From Nonomuraea sp. PA05 (GTDB taxonomy: Bacteria; Actinomycetota; Actinomycetes; Streptosporangiales; Streptosporangiaceae): a stretch of DNA of 64,000 bases. Positions 25,190-33,161 of the stretch are shown in pieces. The notes under the pieces were generated by a model. It saw only the letters and a program-made list of their open reading frames with translations, ran no database searches and was not told where the DNA came from. The stretch is taken from NCBI RefSeq assembly GCF_008086045.1, contig NZ_VSEY01000020.1:124001-188000 (forward strand), read 5' to 3'. The translations under genes and the position numbers were made by a program. Position 1 is the first letter of the stretch. Each line of letters starts with the position of its first letter.

Positions 25190-26106
25190 AAAGACCTCTG
25201 CTCATCTTTCTCGTCCTGACCTTCGCGCTGTCCTGGGCGGCGGCCCTGCCCCTGTGGTTCGGGGACGGGCTGGTCCCGCCGCAGCTCCAGGTGGCGGGCA
25301 CGCTGATGATGTTCACGCCGACCGTGGGCGTGCTCGGCGTGTGGGCGGTGTCGCGCACGCCGTTCCGCCAGTGGGCCAGGCAGACCGGTCTCACCCTCGG
25401 CGAGCGCAAGGGGCGCACCGGGCTGCTGGTGCTGACGGCCTGGCTGGGGGTGCCCCTGCTGACGTTCCTGGCCCTCGGGATCAGCGCCGCCGTGGGCCTG
25501 GTCACGCTCGACCTCGAAGGGCTCAGCCTGCTCAGGGCCACCTGGCAGGCGCAGGGCGTCGAGGCGCCCGCCGACCTGACCACGGTCGCCGTCGTGCAGC
25601 TCGTCATCGCCGCCGCGGCAGGGCCCGTGCTGAACGCGATCCCTGCGCTGGGCGAGGAGTGGGGCTGGCGCGGCTGGCTCGTGCCGCGGCTCGTGTCCAG
25701 TGACGGCGTGCTCCCCGGGCTGCTGCTCTCCGGCGCCATCTGGGGCGTGTGGCACGCGCCGCTCACCCTGCTCGGCTACAACTACCCGCGGCTCGGCTCG
25801 TGGGCGGCCCTGGCCTTCATCCCCTTCTGCGTGGTGGCCGGGGTGGTGATGGGGTGGCTGCGGCTGCGCACCGGGAGCGTGTGGCCCGCCGTGGTGGCGC
25901 ACGCCTCGCTGAACGCCATCGCCGGGGTGGCGCTGCTGCTCGGTGACGCCGCCGTGCCGCCGAACGAGTTGCTGGCCGGCATCACGGGAGTGGTGGGGTG
26001 GGCGCTGATCGGGCTGCTCGGCGCGGCGCTGCTCCGCTTCTTTCCGGTACGTCCCGCGCAGCCGCCGCAGCCCGCCAGGCCCGTCGAGCCCGCCGAGTCG
26101 GCCTGA
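25186..26106 (+). CDS. CPBP family intramembrane glutamic metalloprotease-like protein
   Basis: 306 residues, about eight membrane helices. The CPBP (CaaX/Abi) motifs are complete: EEWGWRGWLVP (motif 1, EExxxR), IWGVWHAPLTL (motif 2, His) and VVAHASLNAI (motif 3, HxxxN). Family members cleave prenylated or other membrane substrates, and many bacterial ones act in bacteriocin immunity or envelope stress. It is the last gene of the GntR operon, coupled by ATGA. A low-complexity Pro-rich tail (QPPQPARPVEPAES) closes the protein. Confidence 0.9.
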   Translation: MKRPLLIFLVLTFALSWAAALPLWFGDGLVPPQLQVAGTLMMFTPTVGVLGVWAVSRTPFRQWARQTGLTLGERKGRTGLLVLTAWLGVPLLTFLALGISAAVGLVTLDLEGLSLLRATWQAQGVEAPADLTTVAVVQLVIAAAAGPVLNAIPALGEEWGWRGWLVPRLVSSDGVLPGLLLSGAIWGVWHAPLTLLGYNYPRLGSWAALAFIPFCVVAGVVMGWLRLRTGSVWPAVVAHASLNAIAGVALLLGDAAVPPNELLAGITGVVGWALIGLLGAALLRFFPVRPAQPPQPARPVEPAESA

Positions 26107-26113
26107 CCGGGTT

Positions 26114-27007
26114 TCAGCCGAGGATCGCGTACACCACGAGGGTCGTGGCGGTGGCCGTCTCCACGAGGGCGCCGAGCACGTCCCCGGTGATGCCGCCGAG
26201 GCGGCGCCTGGCGTGGGCGAGCAGCAGCAGGGCGACGCCGAGACCGGCGAGCAGCGCCGCGGGCGCGACCACGAACCCGGAGAGACCGCCCACGCTCCCG
26301 GCGACCGTCACCGCCACCGCGTCCTGCGCGGAACCGTCCCGCAGCAGGATCCCGTCCCCGGCGTAGCCCAGGCCGGGCCCGGCGGGCTCGCCGCTGCTCA
26401 CATCGTCACCCCGCGCCCAGACGCCCGCGCCCGGCGCGGTGAGCAGCCCGATCGCGGCGGCGGCCAGCACCGCCGCGACGGTGACGAGCCACACGGCCGG
26501 TCGCCGGACGGTGCCCGCGACCATCGCGCCCAGCCCGTCGGGCCGGGCGGCGGGCACGCCGGAGCGGCAGGCCCAGGTCAGCGCGAGCCGCCCGGCCACG
26601 CACGCCGTCACCAGCGCCCACGGCCCCGCGTCGGCGAGCGCTGCGACCTGGATGAGCAGCGTCAGCACCAGCGTCACCACGCCGAACGGCCCGATGTCCG
26701 ATTTTTTCATGATTTCGAGCGCCTGATCGGACGGCTTGCCGCTGCCCAGCCCGTCCGCCAGATCGGCGAGCCCGTCGAGATGCAGCCCCCGCGTCAGCAG
26801 GGTCAGCGCCCCGACCGCCAGCGCGGCGCCGAGCAGCGGCGGCGCGGGCACCAGCAGCACCAGCGCGGCGAGCCACCCCAGCAGCAGCCCGACCGCCGGA
26901 GCCAGCGCCATCGCCTGCCCCGCCACCTGCCGGTCCACCCGTTCGACCCGCACGGGCAGCACGCTCAACGTGCCCAGGGCGAACCTCAGCCCGTCCATCA
27001 GCCGCAT
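26114..27007 (-). CDS. cobS: adenosylcobinamide-GDP ribazoletransferase (cobalamin synthase)
   Basis: 297 residues, polytopic. Joins adenosylcobinamide-GDP and alpha-ribazole in the last steps of B12 assembly in the membrane. The metal-binding HLDGLADLADGL lies at residues 76-87, followed by KKSDIGPFGVV. Between the last helices there is a soluble Gly/Asp-rich insertion (about residues 194-232, from ARGDD to GSAQD) that I do not recall in typical CobS. The start ATG 27007 is 8 bases after TAGGAT (27021-27016). It is divergent from the ABC gene by only 34 bases. Confidence 0.93.
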   Translation of the reverse strand: MRLMDGLRFALGTLSVLPVRVERVDRQVAGQAMALAPAVGLLLGWLAALVLLVPAPPLLGAALAVGALTLLTRGLHLDGLADLADGLGSGKPSDQALEIMKKSDIGPFGVVTLVLTLLIQVAALADAGPWALVTACVAGRLALTWACRSGVPAARPDGLGAMVAGTVRRPAVWLVTVAAVLAAAAIGLLTAPGAGVWARGDDVSSGEPAGPGLGYAGDGILLRDGSAQDAVAVTVAGSVGGLSGFVVAPAALLAGLGVALLLLAHARRRLGGITGDVLGALVETATATTLVVYAILG

Positions 27008-27041
27008 AACGCAGGATCCTAGGGCCCACTAGTGTGGCGGG
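27008..27041. promoter_or_regulatory. 34-bp divergent leaderless promoter pair
   Basis: On the minus strand TAGGAT (27021-27016) serves cobS; on the plus strand TAGTGT (27030-27035) serves the ABC ATPase with 6 bases to its ATG. Both -35 boxes must lie inside the opposite gene's start region, so the two promoters probably exclude each other. Confidence 0.65.
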
Positions 27042-27842
27042 ATGCACGTGGTTGAACTGGAAGGCGTAGGTGTCCGGGTTGTCGGCAAAGCGCTACTGGA
27101 CGGCGTCGATTGGCAGGTGGACTACGGCGATCACTGGGTGATCCTCGGCCCCAACGGCGCGGGCAAGACGACGCTGCTGTCGCTGGCGGCTGCCGTACGG
27201 CATCCCACCGAGGGCACCGTCAAGGTGCTGGGGCACCGGCTCGGCCGGATCGACCTGCGGGAGCTGCGCCGCCACCTCGGCCTGGTCGCCGAGAGCCAGC
27301 GGCTCATCGACGAGGAGCTGCTGGAGGAGGAGGGCGCCACCGCGCACACCGTCGTCCTCACCGGGCACACCGGGACCAGCGCCCCGCTCTGGGACAAGTA
27401 CGGCGACGCCGAGCATGACCGCGCCCACCGGCTGCTGGCCGACCTCGGCTGCAAGGACCTCGCCGAACGGAAGTTCCGGGTCTGCTCGCAGGGGGAGCGG
27501 GCCAGGATCAGGGTCGCCAGGGCGCTCATGGCCGACCCCGCGGTGCTGCTGCTCGACGAGCCGTTCGCGGGGCTCGACCTGCCCGCGCGCGAGGATCTCA
27601 TCACCGCCGTCGAGGATCTGGCCGCCACCAGGCCCGTGCTGACCACCGTCACGGTGACGCACCACCTGGAGGAGGTGCCGGCGACGACCACCCACGCCAT
27701 GCTCATGCGCGACGCCCGCGTGCTGGCCGCGGGGCCGGTGGCCGACGTGCTCACCCCGGCCGGCCTCAGCGACTGCTTCGGCCGTCCCCTGCACGTGGAC
27801 CGGGTGGACGGGCGCTGGTACGCCAGGGCCGCCCGGTCCTGA
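27042..27842 (+). CDS. ABC transporter ATP-binding protein
   Basis: 266 residues with a full nucleotide-binding domain: Walker A LGPNGAGKTTLL, a shortened signature CSQGERARIRVARAL, Walker B VLLLDEPFAGLD and H-loop TVTVTHHLEEV. The type resembles YlmA/ModF-like stand-alone ATPases. No membrane or substrate-binding subunit is adjacent, so the partner is unknown; some such proteins are not transporters. A TAGTGT -10 sits 6 bases before the ATG, implying a leaderless mRNA. It lies between two cobalamin genes, but a cobalt or B12 role is only suggested by position. Confidence 0.9.
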   Translation: MHVVELEGVGVRVVGKALLDGVDWQVDYGDHWVILGPNGAGKTTLLSLAAAVRHPTEGTVKVLGHRLGRIDLRELRRHLGLVAESQRLIDEELLEEEGATAHTVVLTGHTGTSAPLWDKYGDAEHDRAHRLLADLGCKDLAERKFRVCSQGERARIRVARALMADPAVLLLDEPFAGLDLPAREDLITAVEDLAATRPVLTTVTVTHHLEEVPATTTHAMLMRDARVLAAGPVADVLTPAGLSDCFGRPLHVDRVDGRWYARAARS

Positions 27843-27852
27843 GAAGGGCCGT

Positions 27853-28830
27853 TCAGAGCTCGACGAGGCGGCCGGCGACCACCAGCGCCACGTACTCCGA
27901 CTCGGCGGCCAGGCGTTCGTTGAGCCGCCCCAGGGCGTCCCTGAACGCCCGCCCGCTCGACGTCATGGGCACCACGCCCATCCCCACCTCGTCCGACACC
28001 GCCACGATCGGCTCCGGCGCCTGCCGCCACGCCGCCACGAGGTCGTCGCAGCGGCCGGCGACCGGCGCGCGGTCACCGTCCCAGGCGCCGTGCTCGTCGA
28101 ACACCGCCGCCAGCCAGGTCCCCAGCCCGTCGATCAGCAGCGGCCCGGTCGCGGCGCGGATCGCGGCCACCAGGTCGGTGGTCTCGGCGGTGCCCCAGTG
28201 CGTCGGCCGCCGCTCCCGGTGCGCGCGCACCCGCGCCGCCCACTCGCCGTCGTCTTCACCGCCGGGCCCGGTGGCCACGTACGTCACGTGCGGCTCGGCC
28301 GCCAGCCGCAGCTCCGCCTCGGCCGACTTGCCCGACCGCGACCCGCCCAGCAGCAGCGCGCGCCTGACCGTCCCTGGCGGCTCCTGCGCGGCCCGCCCCG
28401 GTACGACGTCCAGCTCGGTGCCGTCGGGGACGGAGATCGCGCCCCACAGCCGCAGCCGCCTGGCCAGCTCCTCCTCCGACCGGACCCGGTGATCGAGCCC
28501 GACCGCCACCACCGTGGTGGCCGCGTCCACCAGCCCGGCCCGCCGCAGCTCCCCGAGGCGTTCCGGGCGGTCGAGGAGGTCGATGAGGACGAGGTCGTAC
28601 CTGGCGGACTCGCCGGACGGGACGGCCTGTCCCCGGGGGAGGTACAGCAGCCGGGAGCCGTCGGGGGCGGTCAATTGCCGGCCGCGTGTCCAGGGGGGCG
28701 GGGCCGCGCCGTCCACGACGAGGCCGAAGGGGCGGCGATGGGCGGGCGGCAGGGCGGTGCAGGAGGCGCAGCGGCATCCGGGCTCCGGCCAGCCGGCGCT
28801 TCCCGCCGTACCGGTGAGAAGGACCTTCAC
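27853..28830 (-). CDS. cobU: adenosylcobinamide kinase/guanylyltransferase with degenerate N-terminal domain
   Basis: 325 residues from GTG 28830. The C-terminal ~170 residues are CobU: P-loop LLLGGSRSGKSAEAE, VTYVATG, the segment around the phosphorylated His (RRPTHWGT region), LLIDGLGTWLA and VSDEVGMGVVP. The first ~150 residues start like a PhnP/MBL-fold protein (LLTGTAGSAGWPEPGCRCASC) but lack the HxHxDH metal motif. The GTG at 28830 is 7 bases after TACGCT (28843-28838); ATG 28854 is an alternative. It acts before CobS in the nucleotide-loop pathway. Confidence 0.9.
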   Translation of the reverse strand: MKVLLTGTAGSAGWPEPGCRCASCTALPPAHRRPFGLVVDGAAPPPWTRGRQLTAPDGSRLLYLPRGQAVPSGESARYDLVLIDLLDRPERLGELRRAGLVDAATTVVAVGLDHRVRSEEELARRLRLWGAISVPDGTELDVVPGRAAQEPPGTVRRALLLGGSRSGKSAEAELRLAAEPHVTYVATGPGGEDDGEWAARVRAHRERRPTHWGTAETTDLVAAIRAATGPLLIDGLGTWLAAVFDEHGAWDGDRAPVAGRCDDLVAAWRQAPEPIVAVSDEVGMGVVPMTSSGRAFRDALGRLNERLAAESEYVALVVAGRLVEL

Positions 28831-29019
28831 CGCGCCGAGCGTACAAAGGGCCATGGCACCGCGACCGGACCGGGTGGCCTGACGGGACGGAACGGGCGGA
28901 GGGCGACCTCTGCCACAACACGATACGCGCGCAGCATCGATTGACCTCCAAGCTCGGGAGTAGGGTTCCAGTGCCTGCGGAGGGTGCGCCGGCGAACCCG
29001 CGGAAAAGGAGCGTATGGC

Positions 29020-29226
29020 ATGACATGGCGATGGCGTTATGAAAATGCAAATGGTGGTGAGGTAACCGATCGCCCATTGCCGCGTGAGGTTTTTCCGAGC
29101 CAGGCGGACGCGGAGTCCTGGCTTGGGGAGAACTGGCGTGACCTGCTGGAATCGGGAGTTGAGCAGGTCGCTTTGCTCGATGAGGACCGCGTCGAGTACA
29201 CGGGTTTGTCATTGCGTCAGGAGTGA
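29020..29226 (+). CDS. small conserved hypothetical protein
   Basis: 68 residues, acidic and soluble, beginning TWRWRYENANG and containing FPSQADAESWLGENWRDLLESG. I recall similar small proteins in actinobacteria but no function. ATG 29020 has AGGAG 8 bases upstream. Its codon use is noticeably more A/T-rich at the start than in the neighbours. It ends before a strong terminator. TTGACC at 28941-28946 and TAGGGT at 28961-28966 lie upstream but with short spacing. Confidence 0.8.
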   Translation: MTWRWRYENANGGEVTDRPLPREVFPSQADAESWLGENWRDLLESGVEQVALLDEDRVEYTGLSLRQE

Positions 29227-29240
29227 TTCCCGGACAACGA

Positions 29241-29277
29241 AAAACCCCTTGAGTGTTTCTGTCGCTCAAGGGGTTTT
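29241..29277. terminator. bidirectional terminator
   Basis: AAAACCCCTTGAG (29241-29253) and CTCAAGGGGTTTT (29265-29277) form a perfect 13-bp stem with an 11-base loop, giving A/T tails on both sides. It separates the small + strand gene from the convergent aldo/keto reductase. Confidence 0.92.
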
Positions 29278-29293
29278 CGTCACTCCCGGTGCG

Positions 29294-30292
29294 TCACGGA
29301 CGCGAGGCCGGGCTCTGCGTCTTGGCCGGGTCGCGCTCGACGGCCGAGCCGAGCACGTCGTCGATGCGCTTGAGCACGTCGGCCTCCAGCTTGACGCCGG
29401 CGGCCTTGACGTTGTCACGCACCTGCTCGGGCCGGCTGGCGCCGACGATCGCGCTGGACACGTTCGGGTTCTGCAGGACCCACGCGATGGCCAGCTGGGC
29501 CATGCTGAGCCCCAGGTCGGCGGCGATCGGCTTGAGCTCCTGGACGCGGGTGAGCACCTCGTCGTTCATGAACCGCGCGATCATGGCGCTGCCGCTCTTG
29601 TCGGTCGCCCGCGATCCCTCCGGCGGCTGCTGCCCGGGCAGGTACTTGCCGGTCAGCACGCCCTGACCGATCGGCGACCAGACGATCTGGCCGACGCCCT
29701 CCTGCTCGCACAGCGGCACGATCTCGGCCTCGATGACCCGCCACAGCGCGGAGTACTGGGGCTGGTTCGACACGATCCGGTCGAAGCCCATCTCGTCGGC
29801 GATCTTCAGAGCCTGGGCGATCTGGTCGGCGGTCCACTCGCTCACGCCGACGTAGAGCACCTTGCCCTGGCGTACCAGGTCGTCGAACGTCTTGAGGGTT
29901 TCCTCAAGCGGGGTCTCGGCGTCGAACCGGTGCGCCTGGTACAGGTCGACGTAGTCGGTCTGCAGGCGGCGCAGCGAGCCGTTGATCGACTCGGTGATGT
30001 GCTTGCGGGACAGCCCGCGGTCGTTCTTGCCGGGACCGGTCGGCCAGTAGACCTTGGTGAAGATCTCCAGCGACTCCCTGCGTACGCCCTTGAGCGCCCG
30101 GCCGAGCACCTCCTCGGCCTTCGTGCCCGCGTAGACGTCGGCCGTGTCGAACGTGGTGATGCCCTCGTCGAGCGCCGCCTGCACGCACTGCTTGGCGGCT
30201 TCCTCCTCGACCTGGGAGCCGTGGGTGAGCCAGTTGCCGTAGCTGATCTCACTGACCATGAGACCGCTGCGACCGAGGTGACGGAATTCCAT
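29294..30292 (-). CDS. aldo/keto reductase
   Basis: 332 residues, NADPH-dependent TIM barrel of the Kv-beta-like group. Catalytic tetrad: Asp and Tyr in TFDTADVYAGTKAEEV, Lys in EIFTKVYWP, His in LYQAHRFD. The C-terminal nucleotide-binding IVGASRPEQVRDN is typical. The substrate is not predictable. ATG 30292 is 7 bases after TAAGGT (30305-30300), so the mRNA is probably leaderless. It is divergent from the SMI1-like gene with 57 bases between starts. Confidence 0.95.
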   Translation of the reverse strand: MEFRHLGRSGLMVSEISYGNWLTHGSQVEEEAAKQCVQAALDEGITTFDTADVYAGTKAEEVLGRALKGVRRESLEIFTKVYWPTGPGKNDRGLSRKHITESINGSLRRLQTDYVDLYQAHRFDAETPLEETLKTFDDLVRQGKVLYVGVSEWTADQIAQALKIADEMGFDRIVSNQPQYSALWRVIEAEIVPLCEQEGVGQIVWSPIGQGVLTGKYLPGQQPPEGSRATDKSGSAMIARFMNDEVLTRVQELKPIAADLGLSMAQLAIAWVLQNPNVSSAIVGASRPEQVRDNVKAAGVKLEADVLKRIDDVLGSAVERDPAKTQSPASRP

Positions 30293-30349
30293 GCATCAGA
30301 CCTTAATCCCGGCACATGGGATGATCCGATTCGGGATAGGGTGCGCGAC

Positions 30350-31309
30350 GTGCTGAAGCTCGTACGGCTGGCGCTCACGGCGGCCATCCTGACCGCGATC
30401 GCGGTCCGGCTGCGCCGTCGCGCCCGCATGCCCGCCAAGCGGCCCGTTCCGCAGAGCCCGGCTCCCGCCGTCCGCCGTACGCGGATGGGGCTGACGTGGG
30501 TCGCCATCGCGGCGATCGTGGTGGTCACCCTGACGGCCGCGCTGGTGCCGGGCAGCACAGGAAGAGCCACGCCGGAGCCCACCGGCTCGCCGCCGATGAC
30601 CCAGGACGAGGAGCGGCGGGTGTCCCTGGAGGCGCAGACCGCCGTCCAGCAGCCGCTCCCCACGCCTGCCGAGATCCCCGACCCCCACTGCTCGCCCGCG
30701 CCCCGCCCTGTGACCGTCCGGCCCATCGATCCGGTGGTCAGGCGGGCCGTGAACCGGCAGTGGGTGCGGATCGAGCGGTGGCTGAAGGCGAACGCGCCGC
30801 GTACGTACCGGACGCTCGGCGCGCCCGGCAAGGCGCGCACGATCGCGGTCGCCGAGGCGCAGATGGGGGTGGACTTCCCCGACGACCTGCGCGCCTCCCT
30901 GCTGCGCCACAACGGCGCGAGCGGGTTCGGCTTCGGGTTCTGGTTCGACGGGGCGATCAACCAGAGCATCCGCGAGATCAGGGACACCTGGCGCTGGCTG
31001 TGCTCCTGGCAACGCACCGACCTCGGCCCGGATCCCGGCATCGAGTACTGGAACGGCCGGATGATCCCGTTCCTGTACTACCTGGAGCGCAATTCGGACA
31101 GCGCCGAGTACGCCGTGGTCGACTCCGCCGGAGGAGCCGTCGGCTGGGACGACACGATCGGCGGCATGGCGCCCCGCGTGTCGTCCTACTACACGCTCAT
31201 GCGGGCCGTCGCCGACGCCCTGGAGCGAGGCACTCCGGTCGAAGGCTGGCGGCCCGCGGTCGAGCGGGGCGTGCTGCGCTGGGAGAACGTGGAGTACGGC
31301 AACCCGTAG
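30350..31309 (+). CDS. SMI1/KNR4-domain membrane protein
   Basis: 319 residues. Two membrane segments near the N-terminus (VRLALTAAILTAIAVRL and LTWVAIAAIVVVTLTAALV), then a Pro/Thr-rich linker and a C-terminal SMI1/KNR4 domain: VAEAQMGVDFPDDLRASLLRHNG and FGFWFDG, YAVVDSAGGAVGW. In bacteria such domains often give immunity against toxins or act in protein-protein contacts. No toxin is adjacent. GTG 30350 is 7 bases after TAGGGT (30337-30342), which decides the start over GTG 30341. It is convergent with the DUF3043 gene. Confidence 0.75.
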   Translation: MLKLVRLALTAAILTAIAVRLRRRARMPAKRPVPQSPAPAVRRTRMGLTWVAIAAIVVVTLTAALVPGSTGRATPEPTGSPPMTQDEERRVSLEAQTAVQQPLPTPAEIPDPHCSPAPRPVTVRPIDPVVRRAVNRQWVRIERWLKANAPRTYRTLGAPGKARTIAVAEAQMGVDFPDDLRASLLRHNGASGFGFGFWFDGAINQSIREIRDTWRWLCSWQRTDLGPDPGIEYWNGRMIPFLYYLERNSDSAEYAVVDSAGGAVGWDDTIGGMAPRVSSYYTLMRAVADALERGTPVEGWRPAVERGVLRWENVEYGNP

Positions 31310-31319
31310 CAGCCCGCGG

Positions 31320-31931
31320 CTAGCGCTTGGGCGGCACCGGCTTGCCGCCGGGCAGCACCTGCGGCGGCGGGAAGCGCAGCTTGCGGATCTGCAGCGCCCG
31401 CATGGCCGCGTAGAAGCCCACACCCTTGACGCTCTCGTCGGGCAGCTTCTCCGCCACCAGCTTCTTCACCTTCCACGACACGTAGACCGAGGTGAAGAGC
31501 ACGCCGATCATCATGATCGGCCAGCCGATGGTGACGACGTAGCCGAGCACCTGCGCCCGGATCGCCATCGGCCACGGAACCCACGTGGCCAGCAGGATGA
31601 CTAGCGAGAACGGCAGGAAATACTGGCTCGGCAGCCGCCGCGAGTCGACCCAGTCGCGCGCGAACTTGCGCGCGGGGCCCTTGTCGCGAACGGGAAGATA
31701 CCGCTCGTCACCTGCGAGCATGCCCTGACGGGCCCGATCGCGCTCGGCGGCCTGCTTGGCCCGCATCTGCCTGTACGCCTCTTTGCGGTCTTTCGGCGCG
31801 GAGACGTACTGGCGCCGCTTGCCCTCGGCTTCACGGCGCTTGGGTGTGGGACGACCTTTACCCTGGGGCTTAGGATCGTCAACGGGGACGGGGGTGTCGT
31901 CCACGGAGGTCTGGGAACGGCGTCGCAACAC
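31320..31931 (-). CDS. DUF3043 membrane protein
   Basis: 203 residues. The first ~95 residues are highly basic (PTPKRREAEGKRRQYVS and KDRKEAYRQMRAKQAAERD), then two membrane helices (YFLPFSLVILLATWVPWPMAI and IGWPIMMIGVLFTSVYVSW), and a basic C-terminus ending PPQVLPGGKPVPPK. This matches actinobacterial DUF3043, function unknown. The GTG start lies 6 bases after TAGGGT (31943-31938). It is divergent from pspA. Confidence 0.88.
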   Translation of the reverse strand: MLRRRSQTSVDDTPVPVDDPKPQGKGRPTPKRREAEGKRRQYVSAPKDRKEAYRQMRAKQAAERDRARQGMLAGDERYLPVRDKGPARKFARDWVDSRRLPSQYFLPFSLVILLATWVPWPMAIRAQVLGYVVTIGWPIMMIGVLFTSVYVSWKVKKLVAEKLPDESVKGVGFYAAMRALQIRKLRFPPPQVLPGGKPVPPKR

Positions 31932-31982
31932 GCGTCAACCCTACCTGGAGTGCAACTTAGTGACGCCCCCGTGCGTTATGCG

Positions 31983-32020
31983 TAGGGTAATCCCAAGGCG
32001 GCTGCGCTGCATTTGGGATT
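31983..32020 (+). promoter_or_regulatory. pspA: promoter and inverted repeat upstream of pspA
   Basis: A TAGGGT -10 at 31983-31988 is followed by AATCCCAA (31989-31996) and TTGGGATT (32013-32020), an 8-bp inverted repeat with a 16-base spacer, about 40 bases upstream of the ATG. It could be an operator or a leader hairpin for the psp operon. Confidence 0.5.
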
Positions 32021-32057
32021 GACACCAGCACGACCTAGAAGGGGACGGCCGACGCGC

Positions 32058-32882
32058 ATGAGCGTGATGAAGAGACTTTCGATGATCTTCAAGTCCAAGG
32101 CCAACAAGGCCCTGGACAAGATGGAGGATCCGCGCGAGACCCTTGACTACTCCTATCAGCGGCAGCTCGAGCTGCTGCAGAAGGTGCGTCGTGGGGTGGC
32201 CGACGTCGCCACCTCGCGCAAGAGGGTGGAGCTGCAGATCAACGGCATTGAGAACCAGGCCAGGCGTCTGGAGGAGCAGGGCCGCAAGGCGCTGTCCGTG
32301 GGGCGCGAGGATCTCGCCCGTGAGGCGCTGCAGCGCCGGTCCAGTCTGCAGACGCAGATGGCCGACCTGAAGGTGCAGCACGACAATCTGCAGGCCGAGG
32401 AGGAGAAGCTGACGACGGCTTCCCAGCGGCTGCAGGCCAAGGTCGACTCCTTCCGCACGAAGAAGGAGACCATCAAGGCCACCTACACCGCCGCCGAGGC
32501 GCAGACGCGCATCAACGAGGCGTTCTCCGGCATCTCCGAGGAGATGGGCGACGTCGGCCTGGCGATCCAGCGCGCCGAGGACAAGACGGCGCAGATGCAG
32601 GCCCGTGCGGGCGCCATCGACGAGCTGCTGGCCAGCGGCGCGCTCGACGACTTCAGCGGCACCCGCGGCGACGACATCCAGGCCGAGCTCGACCGCATGG
32701 GCGGCGGCATGGACGTCGAGCTGGAGCTGGCCAGGATGAAGGCCGAGCTGGGCCAGGGCCCGGCGCCGAAGTCGGCGATCGAGCAGGGCCAGCCGCAGCA
32801 GCAGGCCCAGCCGCAGCCGCAGGCGCAGCCCCAGCAGCAGGGCGGCACGCAGCAGTACCGCCAGCCTGGGGAGGGCGCATGA
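32058..32882 (+). CDS. pspA: PspA/IM30 (ESCRT-III-like) membrane-stress protein
   Basis: 274 residues, mostly helical coiled coil: RLSMIFKSKANKALDKMEDP (amphipathic first helix and the DP turn), LDYSYQRQLELLQKVRRGVADV, and long heptad-rich helices to about residue 220. The C-terminus is a Gln/Pro-rich tail (about residues 235-270, QPQQQAQPQPQAQPQQQ). PspA proteins polymerise on damaged membranes. ATG 32058 agrees with homologues; AAGGGG lies further upstream than ideal. It is the first gene of a psp cassette and overlaps the PspAA gene by ATGA. Confidence 0.95.
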   Translation: MSVMKRLSMIFKSKANKALDKMEDPRETLDYSYQRQLELLQKVRRGVADVATSRKRVELQINGIENQARRLEEQGRKALSVGREDLAREALQRRSSLQTQMADLKVQHDNLQAEEEKLTTASQRLQAKVDSFRTKKETIKATYTAAEAQTRINEAFSGISEEMGDVGLAIQRAEDKTAQMQARAGAIDELLASGALDDFSGTRGDDIQAELDRMGGGMDVELELARMKAELGQGPAPKSAIEQGQPQQQAQPQPQAQPQQQGGTQQYRQPGEGA

Positions 32883-33157
32883 TCGTCAGGATCATGGGCG
32901 AGGGTCAGGTGGAGATCTCCGCCGACGACATCTCGGTCCTCAACGAGCTGGACAGCGAGCTCGAGGCGGCCATCGAGGCCGCCGACGAGAAGGCCTTCAG
33001 GGTCAAGCTGCACGCGTTGCTCGACAAGGTGCGCCACGTGGGCAAGGCGCTCCCCGACGACAGCCTTGAGCCGTCAGAGCTGATCCTTCCCCCCGCGGAC
33101 GCCTCGATCGAGGAGGTCCGGGAGATGCTGGGCGACCAAGGCCTCATCCCGGGCTGA
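32879..33157 (+). CDS. pspAA: PspA-associated protein PspAA
   Basis: 92 residues, acidic. It begins with a beta-strand pair IVRIMGEGQVEI and has a helical middle (LNELDSELEAAIEAADEKAF) and a C-terminal SIEEVREMLGDQGLIPG. These fit the PspAA domain found beside PspA in actinobacteria and archaea. It probably contacts PspA. The ATG overlaps the pspA stop by 4 bases, giving coupled translation. Confidence 0.9.
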   Translation: MIVRIMGEGQVEISADDISVLNELDSELEAAIEAADEKAFRVKLHALLDKVRHVGKALPDDSLEPSELILPPADASIEEVREMLGDQGLIPG

Positions 33158-33161
33158 TCCC

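Noticed and set aside
25186..26106. CPBP gene as an Abi phage-defence gene
   Set aside because: The family name includes Abi but the operon (GntR, DUF1648 protein) suggests envelope function; no defence genes are nearby.
26100..28900. Cobalamin riboswitch near cobS/cobU
   Set aside because: The genes have almost no leader sequence and I see no B12-box-like element.
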